A stretch of DNA of 8,950 bases from Bacteroidales bacterium UBA6360 (GCA_002440085.1 DJRM01000125.1:1-8950), one strand, 5' to 3'; shown: positions 1-7,256, counted from the first letter of the stretch. Numbers and translations are program-made. The notes: generated by a model from the letters alone, not told the origin.

Positions 1-6
1 TAAATT

Positions 7-38
7 TAACGAACTATTGTATATAATAGTTCCGGTTA
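7..38. repeat. Inverted repeat, operator- or hairpin-like
   Basis: Perfect 8-bp arms GAACTATT (11-18) and AATAGTTC (25-32) flank a 6-base centre. The symmetry continues outward as TAAC (7-10) and GTTA (35-38) after a 2-base offset on the right. It is AT-rich and has no following T-run, so it reads more like a binding site or a leftover transcript-end hairpin than a classical terminator. No gene is visible to its left within the window. Confidence 0.45.
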
Positions 39-109
39 GAATTGCATCAGACAAAGGCATTGATGCGTCTGCCTGTTATTATCAATAATCTTAGTAAAAT
101 TGTCAGTTA

Positions 110-145
110 AAACGGAACGGCACACAATAAACGTGCGTTCCGTTT
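110..145. terminator. Bulged 13-bp hairpin, possible terminator of an upstream gene
   Basis: The left arm 110-123 and right arm 133-145 pair over 13 bp with a single bulged G (119) and a 9-base loop. The stem combines a GC-rich top with A/T pairs at the base (AAACGGAAC against GTTCCGTTT) and is followed by TTATATAAATAAG, a weak T-tract. This fits an end-of-transcript hairpin for a gene lying left of the window, possibly working in both directions. A regulatory dyad for the downstream gene is the alternative. Confidence 0.4.
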
Positions 146-232
146 ATATAAATAAGGTTAGAAATTTTTTCTGCTGCGAAAGTAGGGCATTTGATGTCAA
201 GTCGGACTATTTTACACAAAAAACCGGTGGTT

Positions 233-266
233 TTTGATAAAATACCGGAAATTTTGCTTATTTTCG
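233..266 (+). promoter_or_regulatory. Probable Bacteroidetes-type promoter for the AraC-type gene
   Basis: TATTTTCG at 259-266 matches the -7 consensus TAnnTTTG at all but one fixed position. TTTG at 233-236 could be the -33 element, although the 22-base spacing is slightly long. Transcription would begin about 25 bases before the ATG at 298. A small hairpin (arms 219-225 and 229-235, AAAAACC/GGTTTTT, 3-base loop) overlaps the -33 region and might be an operator. The assignment rests on motif resemblance only. Confidence 0.35.
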
Positions 267-297
267 CAGACTAATAACCGAAAACGGAAAGAAAAAT

Positions 298-1446
298 ATG
301 CATGATATGTATGGAGACATGATGCTGCTGGCATCTGGGGTGACGGCGGCTCTGTCTGTGATGATTGTGGCCTTAAGAATACCTGAACGACCTGAACTTG
401 AAAAGTTCCGCAATGCGCGCACCGTATTCGCCGTTGCCGGATTTCTGATGGCAATCCTCAATTTTATATGTTTTCTCGTCGGACATGTACATCCGTTTGA
501 CAAGATGGCTATTCTCGCGACAGCCCCCTATGAATCGCTGCTGATGTCAAGCACCGTACTGATTTTCATAGACTCGGAACGCGTCACAAAGAAGCGCGTG
601 GTCAGGGAATTCATGATCATAACAGTACTCGTATCCGTATTGTATTTCACACACTGGAAGTTGCCGGACATTTTTCCGTATGTTTATGTCATACTGAGCT
701 TCACGTTCCTCGGGCAGTTGATCGCATATTCCCTGATTTTCGCAAAAAGCTACAGGAGGGCCATCAGGCTCACAAGCGAATACTACGCGGAAGACTATGC
801 ACCGAGAATCGCCTGGGTACATTGGATGTTTGTGGTCGGACTGTTTTCCGCATTCATGTGCTTCGTCTGTCTGTTCATCGGTAGCTGGGGATACTGTTTG
901 CTTGTGCCGATGTACCTATGCACCTACAATCTGTTCGCAGTGAGGATGACAATCTACGCCACAGACTATTCCTACATCACAAGCGCCCTTCACTCACCGG
1001 CTCCGGCGGTGGACGAGGCCGCGGATACGGAGCACAGACAACAGAACGAAATTTCGCAAGAAACGGCAGAGGAAATCAGAGCGAAACTGGAACAATGGAC
1101 TAAAGGGAAGAAATTTATGGAAAAAGACGTGTCATATACAGACGTCCTTTCAGAAATAGGGGTTGATATCTGCATGATGCGAAGGTATATGAAAGACACT
1201 CTCGGAACAGACTTCCGCACTTGGAGAAACGGCCTCAGGCTCGAAGAAGCCTGCCGGATATTCAGCCAAAATCCGATGATGAGCGTCGAACAGGTCAGCG
1301 ACAGGGTAGGTTACAACGACAGTTCCAACTTCCATAAGGACTTCAAGAAACGCTACGGGATGTCCGCGAGCGTGTACCGGAAGACGCTCAAGCCATCAAC
1401 ATCTACCCCCCCCCCCACGAACACTGAATGCGAAGGTTTTCGCTAA
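298..1446 (+). CDS. Membrane-anchored AraC-family transcriptional regulator
   Basis: This 382-residue protein has a polytopic membrane N-terminal half and a DNA-binding C-terminus. About seven hydrophobic segments are visible, near residues 7-27, 43-63, 73-91, 105-118, 125-148, 172-195 and 198-216. A polar linker (about 220-265) follows, then an AraC-type domain at about 272-364. The first helix-turn-helix is near 279-300. The second, better conserved one is near 329-350 (MSVEQVSDRVGYNDSSNFHK), followed by the typical FKKRYGMSASVYRK signature. Such proteins are common in Bacteroidetes, and their ligands are mostly unknown. The membrane part presumably senses an envelope signal and keeps the DNA-binding domain at the membrane; this is inference. 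The ATG at 298 is the first start in frame and has an A-rich leader. A run of 11 C codes for three prolines just after the DNA-binding domain, leaving a 9-residue tail. Its targets are unknown; gdhA downstream is a candidate by position only. Confidence 0.88.
   Translation: MHDMYGDMMLLASGVTAALSVMIVALRIPERPELEKFRNARTVFAVAGFLMAILNFICFLVGHVHPFDKMAILATAPYESLLMSSTVLIFIDSERVTKKRVVREFMIITVLVSVLYFTHWKLPDIFPYVYVILSFTFLGQLIAYSLIFAKSYRRAIRLTSEYYAEDYAPRIAWVHWMFVVGLFSAFMCFVCLFIGSWGYCLLVPMYLCTYNLFAVRMTIYATDYSYITSALHSPAPAVDEAADTEHRQQNEISQETAEEIRAKLEQWTKGKKFMEKDVSYTDVLSEIGVDICMMRRYMKDTLGTDFRTWRNGLRLEEACRIFSQNPMMSVEQVSDRVGYNDSSNFHKDFKKRYGMSASVYRKTLKPSTSTPPPTNTECEGFR
1406..1416 (+). repeat. C11 homopolymer near the 3' end of the AraC-type gene
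   Basis: Eleven consecutive C residues encode the end of T370 and P371-P373. Gain of one C would end the protein three residues after the prolines (HEH, then stop; 376 residues). Loss of one C would replace the tail with 14 other residues (387 in total). In every phase the DNA-binding domain stays intact and only the extreme C-terminus changes. Tracts of this length are prone to slippage in bacteria and also to sequencing error. Confidence 0.9.
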
Positions 1447-1454
1447 TTATTTTT
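1430..1454 (+). terminator. Weak terminator-like hairpin at the end of the AraC-type gene
   Basis: GCGAA (1430-1434) and TTCGC (1439-1443) pair around a GGTT loop, overlapping the last codons. TAATTATTTTTCTT follows. The stem is only 5 bp and the T-run starts several bases later, so termination would be weak at best. Some read-through into gdhA remains possible. Confidence 0.25.
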
Positions 1455-1483
1455 CTTAGAAGTTGTTTATTTTCCTAAATTTG
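1452..1483 (+). promoter_or_regulatory. Bacteroidetes-type promoter of gdhA
   Basis: TAAATTTG at 1476-1483 is an exact match to the TAnnTTTG -7 consensus. TTTC at 1452-1455, 20 bases upstream, is a one-mismatch fit to the -33 TTTG. The start of transcription would lie near 1489-1490, leaving a leader of about 11 bases before the ATG at 1501. No Shine-Dalgarno sequence is present. This makes it likely that gdhA and the gene behind it are transcribed from their own promoter. Confidence 0.6.
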
Positions 1484-1500
1484 CGAGAGTTTTGTATTGA

Positions 1501-2862
1501 ATGAGTATGGAAAAATTTGCAAAGAACTATGTAGAGAAGTTCATGGATGAACTTGTCGCAAAGAATCCCGGTGAAAAGGAATTCCACCAGGCCGTGAGGG
1601 AAGTGGTCGAGAGCGTTGCCGACTATGTTGTCGAATACCCTCACCTGATGGATCAGAAAATACTTGAGCGCATGGTCGAGCCCGAGCGCGTCATAATGTT
1701 CAGAGTGCCGTGGACAGACGACCGTGGGGAAATACACATAAACAGGGGCTTCAGGGTGCAGATGAACAGTGCCATAGGCCCATACAAGGGAGGCATCCGC
1801 TTCCATTCCAGCGTAAATCTCAGCATAATGAAGTTCCTCGCCTTCGAGCAGACCTTCAAGAACGCGCTCACCACCCTGCCTATGGGAGGAGCAAAGGGAG
1901 GCTCGGACTTCAGCCCGCGCGGCAAGTCGGACGCGGAGGTGATGCGCTTCTGCCAGAGCTTTATGACTGAACTGCAGAGACATATAGGCCCTGACACGGA
2001 CGTTCCGGCAGGTGACATCGGCGTAGGCGGACGCGAGGTGGGCTACTTGTTCGGCCAGTACAAGCGCCTGCGTGATGAGTTCGCAGGCACACTAACCGGG
2101 AAGGGACTCGGATGGGGTGGAAGCCGCCTGCGTCCCGAGGCCACCGGCTATGGAGTCTGCTATTTTGCACAGGACATGCTCGCAACGCGCGGCGAGACAT
2201 TCGAGGGCAAGACCGTTCTCGTCTCCGGTTCAGGCAACGTCGCGCAATATGCCGCACAGAAAGCGATGAGACTTGGGGCAAAAGTCGTGACGCTTTCGGA
2301 TTCCGACGGTTTTATCCATGATCCGGAGGGACTTACGGAAGAGAAGATGAAATATGTCTTTGAGCTCAAGAACATAAGGCGCGGAAGGATCCGGGAATAC
2401 GCAGAAAAATATCCGGACGCCGTGTATTATCCGGGAGAGCGCCCGTGGAAGATTGCCTGCGACATCGCGCTCCCGTGTGCCACTCAGAATGAGATTGAGG
2501 AGGCTGACGCCGAGGCTCTCGTGAAGGGAGGCTGCTTCTGTGTCGTGGAAGGAGCAAACATGCCGACAACGCCGGAGGCAATCGCAGTGTTCCAGAAGGC
2601 TCGCCTGCTCTACTCCCCGGGTAAGGCGTCGAACGCCGGAGGAGTGGCCACGTCCGGCCTGGAGATGAGCCAGAACTCCATGCGCACGCAGTGGACGGCT
2701 GAGCAGGTGGACAGCGAGCTGCACAGAATTATGTCTGACATCCACAGCGCGTGCCTCAAGTACGGCACGGAACCGGACGGCTACATCAACTACGTCAAGG
2801 GCGCCAACATCGCCGGGTTCATAAAGGTTGCCAATGCCATGATTGATCAGGGACTGGTGTAA
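1501..2862 (+). CDS. gdhA: NADP-type glutamate dehydrogenase
   Basis: This cytoplasmic enzyme catalyses the reversible reductive amination of 2-oxoglutarate to glutamate and is a main route of ammonium assimilation in Bacteroidales. At 453 residues it has the length of the hexameric small-subunit class. The substrate-domain motifs are complete: PYKGGIRFH at 94-102, and PMGGAKGGSDF at 127-137 with the catalytic lysine K132. PAGDIGVGGREVG at 169-181 carries the catalytic aspartate D172. The nucleotide-binding fold begins at about 237, with the glycine motif SGSGNVAQ (242-249) and LSDSDG (265-270). GANMPTTPEA (351-360) and SNAGGVATSGLEMSQN (377-392) are further family signatures. NADPH preference is inferred from the overall family type rather than from a tested residue. 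The ATG at 1501 suits the nearby promoter; a second ATG at 1507 would remove only two residues. The stop is 5 bp before the next start, indicating co-transcription. Confidence 0.96.
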   Translation: MSMEKFAKNYVEKFMDELVAKNPGEKEFHQAVREVVESVADYVVEYPHLMDQKILERMVEPERVIMFRVPWTDDRGEIHINRGFRVQMNSAIGPYKGGIRFHSSVNLSIMKFLAFEQTFKNALTTLPMGGAKGGSDFSPRGKSDAEVMRFCQSFMTELQRHIGPDTDVPAGDIGVGGREVGYLFGQYKRLRDEFAGTLTGKGLGWGGSRLRPEATGYGVCYFAQDMLATRGETFEGKTVLVSGSGNVAQYAAQKAMRLGAKVVTLSDSDGFIHDPEGLTEEKMKYVFELKNIRRGRIREYAEKYPDAVYYPGERPWKIACDIALPCATQNEIEEADAEALVKGGCFCVVEGANMPTTPEAIAVFQKARLLYSPGKASNAGGVATSGLEMSQNSMRTQWTAEQVDSELHRIMSDIHSACLKYGTEPDGYINYVKGANIAGFIKVANAMIDQGLV

Positions 2863-2867
2863 ACCGC

Positions 2868-5831
2868 ATGGCAGGCCACAAGACAGAAGACGCACCGATG
2901 AGAGAAGCGGGCAACAAGGAACTGATGTCAAGGAGGATACGGCGTATCCTCCTTGTCTGCAACAGCTACGACAGTTTCTCCCTTGAGGAAGACGGGCACA
3001 TAGAATACAAGATAACGAGGGAATATTCCGAACTGAACCTGAGCAATCCGCCATCAATCGAAAGGGCCGAGACAACTGCGGAAGCCCTTGAGAAACTCGG
3101 CGGCAAGAATGGTTATGACCTCATAATCACGATGTACAATCTCGGGAAAGTCGACGCTTTCGAGTTCTCACGTCAGGTCAAGGAGACGGCTCCGAACACA
3201 CCCGTCGTCCTGCTCTGCTCGTTTTCGAAGGAAATCTACAGAAAGATTGCGCAGCGGGACACGTCCAGCATCGACTATGTATTCTGCTGGGACAACAACA
3301 CCGACGTCATCATCGCTCTCGTCAAGCTGCTCGAAGACAGGCTTAACGCCGACAATGACATACTCGGGATGGGAGCACGGGCAATCCTCCTCATCGAGGA
3401 CTCCGTACGCTACTACTCCACCTACCTGCCGCTGCTCTACAAGATTGTCCTTCAGCAGAACAGCGAATCCATACGAGACACCCTCAACGAGGAACAGCAG
3501 ATCCAGCGCAAGCGCTCACGGCCTAAAATCCTGCTCGCGACCTGCTACGAAGAGGCTGTAGAACTCTACCGCAAATACGGAGACCATCTCCTTGGGGTCA
3601 TATCTGACATAGGATTCGTGATTCACAAGGGAGACAGTCCGGACATAGAAAAGAGCGATGCCGGAGTTGACCTGTGCCGGCTCGTGCGCGGGGAAGACCC
3701 GACTATGCCTTTCCTTATGCAGTCCTCGCAGGAAAGCATGCGCAAAACGGCCGAGAGTCTCGGGGCCGGATTCATACTGAAATCCTCCAAGACGCTCACC
3801 CATGAATTGGCCGAATACATCGGCCGGGAGTTCGGTTTCGGAGACTTCATCGCCACCGACCCGGACAGCGGCGAGGTCATTGTCCGGGGACGCAATCTAC
3901 GGGACTTTGAGGAAATCATCCGTAACGTTCCCGACGATGCCCTCAAGAGCCTCTCCGACCGCAACTACATCTCCCGCTGGCTCTATGCGAGGGGACTTTT
4001 CCGGCTCGCCGGCGAGTTCCGTCCAATCCGCGTAAAGGACGACGGGGACATTGCACGTGTCCGGGAACTGCACCTGAAACAAATTCACGACTTCCGCCTG
4101 AGCCAGGGCATCGGCGTAATAGCCCGCTTTGACAATGACAGCTACAACGACACCATACGCTTCGCGCGGCTCGGAGATGGTTCGCTCGGAGGCAAGGCCC
4201 GCGGTCTCGCATTTCTGAACCACATTCTGTGCAAATATGGGCTCTTTGACAAGTGGGAGGACGTGCGTATTGCAGTTCCGCGCACCATAGCCATAACCAC
4301 GGACTGGTTCGACCGCTTCATTCTCGAAAATGGTCTCCAGTACGTAATCGGAGCGGACCTGTCCGACGCCGAAATCCTGTCCGAATTCGTAGCCTCCACC
4401 CTACCCCGCGAACTGACCGATTCGCTCAGGGCATTCATCCGCACGACTCGCCGGCCACTTGCCGTCCGTTCATCCTCCAAACTTGAAGACTCTTACTATC
4501 AGCCGTTTGCAGGAGTGTATTCCACCTATATGATTCCTCACACGGAAAACGAAGACCAGCAACTGCGACTGCTCTCAAAGGCCATCAAGTCCGTCTACGC
4601 CTCCATCTACTTCGCGTCATCCCGTGGCTACATAACTTCCACCGCCAATGTAATATCAGAAGAAAAGATGGCAATCGTGCTCCAGGAAGTCTGCGGCAGC
4701 GAAGACAGCGGCTACTGGTTCCCGGCAATCTCCGGAGTTGCCCGTTCCGTCAATTTCTACCCGATCGGCAACGAAACTCCGGAAGACGGCATCGTGAAGC
4801 TCGCCTATGGTCTCGGCAAGACGGTGGTAGACGGAGACACGGTGCTTCGCTTCTCCCCGAAATACCCGCGCAACGTCCTTCAGACATCGACGCCGGAACT
4901 GACAATGAAAGAGACCCAGACTTCGGTGCTTGCCCTGAACCTCCGCCCGGAAAAGTTCAAGACCTCAGTCGACGATGCCGTGAACATCGAGAGGCTGCCA
5001 CTTGCCGACTGCGGGAAGTTCCGTTCGCTGCGAAAGGTCGTCTCGACTTGGGATTACGAAAATATGCGGATGGTCGATTCCGCCGCGCCCCGGGGTCCGA
5101 AGTTCATCACATTCGCGCAGATTCTGAAATACAGGACATACCCTCTTGCCGAGGTTCTGGATTCGCTGCTTTCGCTCATGAAGTCAGAAGTGAAATGCGA
5201 CATAGAGATTGAATTCGCTGCGGATTTTGCAGATGATGAACGACTGATTTTCAGCGTCCTGCAGATTCGTCCGATTTCCGTAGACGGTCTGAGGAGTGAC
5301 ATCGACTGGTCAAGAGTCGATGAAAATGGAGCGTGGCTGAGGTCCGGCTGCGCCATAGGGCCTGGAGAGATTCCCGGAATATGCGACATCGTTTATCTCA
5401 AACGAGAAGCCTTCGACAGGATGAAAACCAGGCAAATGGCTTCCGAGATTACCGCATTCAATGCCGAAATGCGAAAACTGAAACGGAATTATGTCCTCAT
5501 AGGCTACGGTCGCTGGGGTTCATCGGTTCCGACACTCGGAATTCCCGTTCAATGGAGCGACATCTCCGAAGCGAAAGTCATCGTGGAATGCAGTCTCGAA
5601 AATTTCAGAATAGACCCGAGTCAGGGAACGCACTTCTTCCAGAACATGACCTCGGCAAACGCCGGCTACATCAACGTGAATCCATATTCCCGCCCCGAAG
5701 AAAAATGCGACACAGCCTTCCTCGACAAACTCCCGGCATTTCACGAAACGGAGTTTATCCGCGCCGTGCATACGGAACGCGAGCTCACGGTTCTCGTAGA
5801 CGGGCGTGAGAACCGGGCTCTGATAAAATGA
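2868..5831 (+). CDS. Receiver-like / PEP-synthase ATP-grasp fusion protein
   Basis: This 987-residue, apparently soluble protein is likely annotated elsewhere as PEP synthase or a PEP/pyruvate-binding protein. Residues 25-157 resemble a receiver fold that lacks the acidic pocket and conserved lysine. Residues 171-318 form a second receiver-like domain in which E177/D178, the possible phospho-acceptor D247 (VISDIGF), S286/S287 and K305 are placed as in active receivers, with a long insertion (about 195-218) after the first helix. The ATP-grasp domain of the PEP synthase/PPDK family spans about 430-805: GGKARGLAFL (441-450), LAVRSSSKLEDS (531-542), FAGVYSTY (547-554), LAYGLGKTVVDG (645-656) and VLQIRPI (797-803). 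A distinct C-terminal domain carries IGYGRWGSS (878-886) and GTHFFQNMTS (920-929). The phosphohistidine domain (TSHAA-type motif) and the PEP/pyruvate barrel are absent, so classical PEP synthesis is unlikely. Later in-frame ATGs at 2898 and 2925 are alternative starts. It is tightly coupled to gdhA; the function is unknown. Confidence 0.85.
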   Translation: MAGHKTEDAPMREAGNKELMSRRIRRILLVCNSYDSFSLEEDGHIEYKITREYSELNLSNPPSIERAETTAEALEKLGGKNGYDLIITMYNLGKVDAFEFSRQVKETAPNTPVVLLCSFSKEIYRKIAQRDTSSIDYVFCWDNNTDVIIALVKLLEDRLNADNDILGMGARAILLIEDSVRYYSTYLPLLYKIVLQQNSESIRDTLNEEQQIQRKRSRPKILLATCYEEAVELYRKYGDHLLGVISDIGFVIHKGDSPDIEKSDAGVDLCRLVRGEDPTMPFLMQSSQESMRKTAESLGAGFILKSSKTLTHELAEYIGREFGFGDFIATDPDSGEVIVRGRNLRDFEEIIRNVPDDALKSLSDRNYISRWLYARGLFRLAGEFRPIRVKDDGDIARVRELHLKQIHDFRLSQGIGVIARFDNDSYNDTIRFARLGDGSLGGKARGLAFLNHILCKYGLFDKWEDVRIAVPRTIAITTDWFDRFILENGLQYVIGADLSDAEILSEFVASTLPRELTDSLRAFIRTTRRPLAVRSSSKLEDSYYQPFAGVYSTYMIPHTENEDQQLRLLSKAIKSVYASIYFASSRGYITSTANVISEEKMAIVLQEVCGSEDSGYWFPAISGVARSVNFYPIGNETPEDGIVKLAYGLGKTVVDGDTVLRFSPKYPRNVLQTSTPELTMKETQTSVLALNLRPEKFKTSVDDAVNIERLPLADCGKFRSLRKVVSTWDYENMRMVDSAAPRGPKFITFAQILKYRTYPLAEVLDSLLSLMKSEVKCDIEIEFAADFADDERLIFSVLQIRPISVDGLRSDIDWSRVDENGAWLRSGCAIGPGEIPGICDIVYLKREAFDRMKTRQMASEITAFNAEMRKLKRNYVLIGYGRWGSSVPTLGIPVQWSDISEAKVIVECSLENFRIDPSQGTHFFQNMTSANAGYINVNPYSRPEEKCDTAFLDKLPAFHETEFIRAVHTERELTVLVDGRENRALIK
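2929..2955 (+). other. Perfect 12-bp hairpin within the first codons of the fusion gene
   Basis: CAAGGAGGATAC (2929-2940) is followed by GGC and then its exact reverse complement GTATCCTCCTTG (2944-2955). In mRNA this gives a 12-bp stem with a 3-base loop, about 60 bases after the first start codon and about 65 bases after the gdhA stop. It encodes residues 21-30, around RRIRRILLV, so part of the symmetry could come from the repeated Arg/Leu codons. No T-run follows, so it is not a standard terminator. It could slow ribosomes, protect RNA ends after processing, or lower expression of the second gene. Confidence 0.6.
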
Positions 5832-5881
5832 GGAATTGAACACGGGAGCTTTCCAAGAATACTTGTCTCCATGCCTTGGAC

Positions 5882-7240
5882 TCAGGAAATCCGCTGCTCC
5901 TTGACTTTCGGAAACTGAAAGAGAATTGCAAGCACTACCATCACTCCGATAAGCATCGGGTAGTAGAGCTTGGGGATAATCTCAAGCGGAGAAAGACCTG
6001 AAAGGCCGGATGCCATCAGCAGCTGTGCCCCATACGGAAGTATGCCCTGGATGAAGCAGGATGTCGTGTCCATCAGACTGGCCGAACGGCGCGGAGAAAT
6101 CCCGAAACGCGTCGATATGTTCTTCGCTATGCCGCCAACGGTGATGATTGCGATGGTGTTGTTCGCCGTACAGATGTTGGTGAGAGCCGTAAGCAGCGAG
6201 ATTATGGACTCGCCTCCCCTGCGGGTACCGATTCGTCGGGTCATCACACGGATGAGCCAGTCGAACCCGCCGGCTGTCTTCACCATATTCATTATTCCTC
6301 CTGCAAGCAGCGTGACGAGAATCAGCTCACACATGGACTGAAGCCCTGTTCCGGCTGCCTCGAAGAGCGTGAGAGACGGAGTGCCGTATCCAAGCCCGAT
6401 AGCATCCGTAAGCAAAATCCCGAGGACAAGCACCTTGAGCACGTTCATACCGCACAATGCGCTGACAATCACCACTACATAAGGAATCGCCAGATACCAT
6501 GGGGCATCAGGCACGCCGCACACATAGTCTGTAGTGACACCGCTGAACACATAGATTCCCAACGTCACGAGGGCGGCCGGGAGCACAATGATGAGGTTCG
6601 TGCGGAACTTGTCCTTCATCCGGCATCCCTGGCTCTGGGTGGAGGCTATGGTCGTGTCGGAGATGAACGAGAGGTTGTCCCCGAAAAACGCGCCTCCCAC
6701 GACTGTTGACACCATGAACGCGAGATCAGCCCCCATTTCCCCGGAAAGTCCTATCGCGACAGGCGCGAGAGCGACAATCGTCCCGACCGAAGTTCCGATT
6801 GACATTGATATGAAACACGCCGCGAGAAACAGGCCTGCCGGAAGATAAGTGGCAGGGATGAGCCTCATCGTCAGCGCGACCGTAGCATCGACGGCACCCA
6901 CAGCCTTTGCGGAAGAGGCGAATACCCCGGCGAGAACAAATATCCATATCATATACATTATGTTGGAATCCGCCGCCCCCGCCGAAAAGATGTTGACCCT
7001 CTTCGCGAACGGGCGCCCACCGCATATCAGGACGGAGTAGACCGCCGCGACGACGAATGACACGCCTATCGGAATCCGGTAGAAGTCTCCCGCAAGCAGC
7101 GAGGACACGAGATAGACGGCAAGCAGCACCATCACCGGCGAGAGAGCGAAAAGCCCCTTCGCGTTCGTCACCGCCGATTCTTGTCTCTCCTGGCGCTCCG
7201 GCTTACCGCCGTCCCTATGATTGCAGGTACATTCTGTCAT
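5882..7240 (-). CDS. nhaC: NhaC-family Na+/H+ antiporter
   Basis: This 452-residue inner-membrane transporter has about 11-12 hydrophobic segments. Family landmarks are SIGTSVGTIVALAPVAIGL (147-165) and GAFFGDNLSFISDTTIAS (183-200), the latter followed by TQSQGCRMKDKFRTN (201-215). A related pattern recurs in the second half (NICTANNTIAIITVGGIAKN 355-374, SLMDTTSCFIQGILPYGAQ 388-406), consistent with an inverted-repeat transporter fold. Family members exchange Na+ for H+ for pH and sodium tolerance, and some carry organic substrates. The ion specificity here is inferred. The first 28 residues are polar and rich in Arg, Glu and Gln, which is unusual before the first membrane segment; no later ATG occurs before residue 37, so a non-ATG start in between cannot be excluded. 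The gene lies 21 bp behind the ATPase gene on the same strand and converges with the fusion gene, leaving 50 bp between their stops. Confidence 0.88.
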   Translation of the reverse strand: MTECTCNHRDGGKPERQERQESAVTNAKGLFALSPVMVLLAVYLVSSLLAGDFYRIPIGVSFVVAAVYSVLICGGRPFAKRVNIFSAGAADSNIMYMIWIFVLAGVFASSAKAVGAVDATVALTMRLIPATYLPAGLFLAACFISMSIGTSVGTIVALAPVAIGLSGEMGADLAFMVSTVVGGAFFGDNLSFISDTTIASTQSQGCRMKDKFRTNLIIVLPAALVTLGIYVFSGVTTDYVCGVPDAPWYLAIPYVVVIVSALCGMNVLKVLVLGILLTDAIGLGYGTPSLTLFEAAGTGLQSMCELILVTLLAGGIMNMVKTAGGFDWLIRVMTRRIGTRRGGESIISLLTALTNICTANNTIAIITVGGIAKNISTRFGISPRRSASLMDTTSCFIQGILPYGAQLLMASGLSGLSPLEIIPKLYYPMLIGVMVVLAILFQFPKVKEQRIS

Positions 7241-7256
7241 AATCCAATGATTTTTA

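Noticed and set aside
44..66. GCATCA / TGATGC inverted repeat with an 11-base spacer
   Set aside because: It competes with other equally short pairings in the same stretch and has no adjoining signal; likely chance.
177..184. Minus-strand TACTTTCG as a divergent promoter
   Set aside because: It is one mismatch from the -7 consensus but has no proper -33 element, and no leftward gene is visible within the window.
1456..1983. Minus-strand open frame (175 residues) opposite the 5' part of gdhA
   Set aside because: It is fully antisense to conserved GdhA motifs, and its translation shows no domain pattern.
2930..2936. AAGGAGG as a ribosome binding site for a shorter fusion protein
   Set aside because: No ATG, GTG or TTG lies at a suitable distance behind it in the reading frame, and it is buried in a perfect hairpin. 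The codons it covers encode residues that continue into the receiver-like fold.
2230..3075. Long minus-strand open frame (281 residues) opposite the gdhA end and the fusion-gene start
   Set aside because: It lies antisense to two clearly recognisable proteins, its translation is rich in Cys, Arg, Ser and His without any family motif, and it has no promoter-like site. It is a shadow of GC-rich third positions.
5333..5809. Plus-strand open frame in another phase inside the 3' part of the fusion gene
   Set aside because: The main frame here encodes the conserved C-terminal domain. The alternative product is Arg/His/Ser-rich with no recognisable features.
5852..5880. Dyad TCCAAG / CTTGGA between the convergent fusion and antiporter genes, considered as a bidirectional terminator
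   Set aside because: The arms are only 6 bp with a 17-base loop and no T-run on either strand. The site is well placed for a terminator, but the structure is too weak to call.
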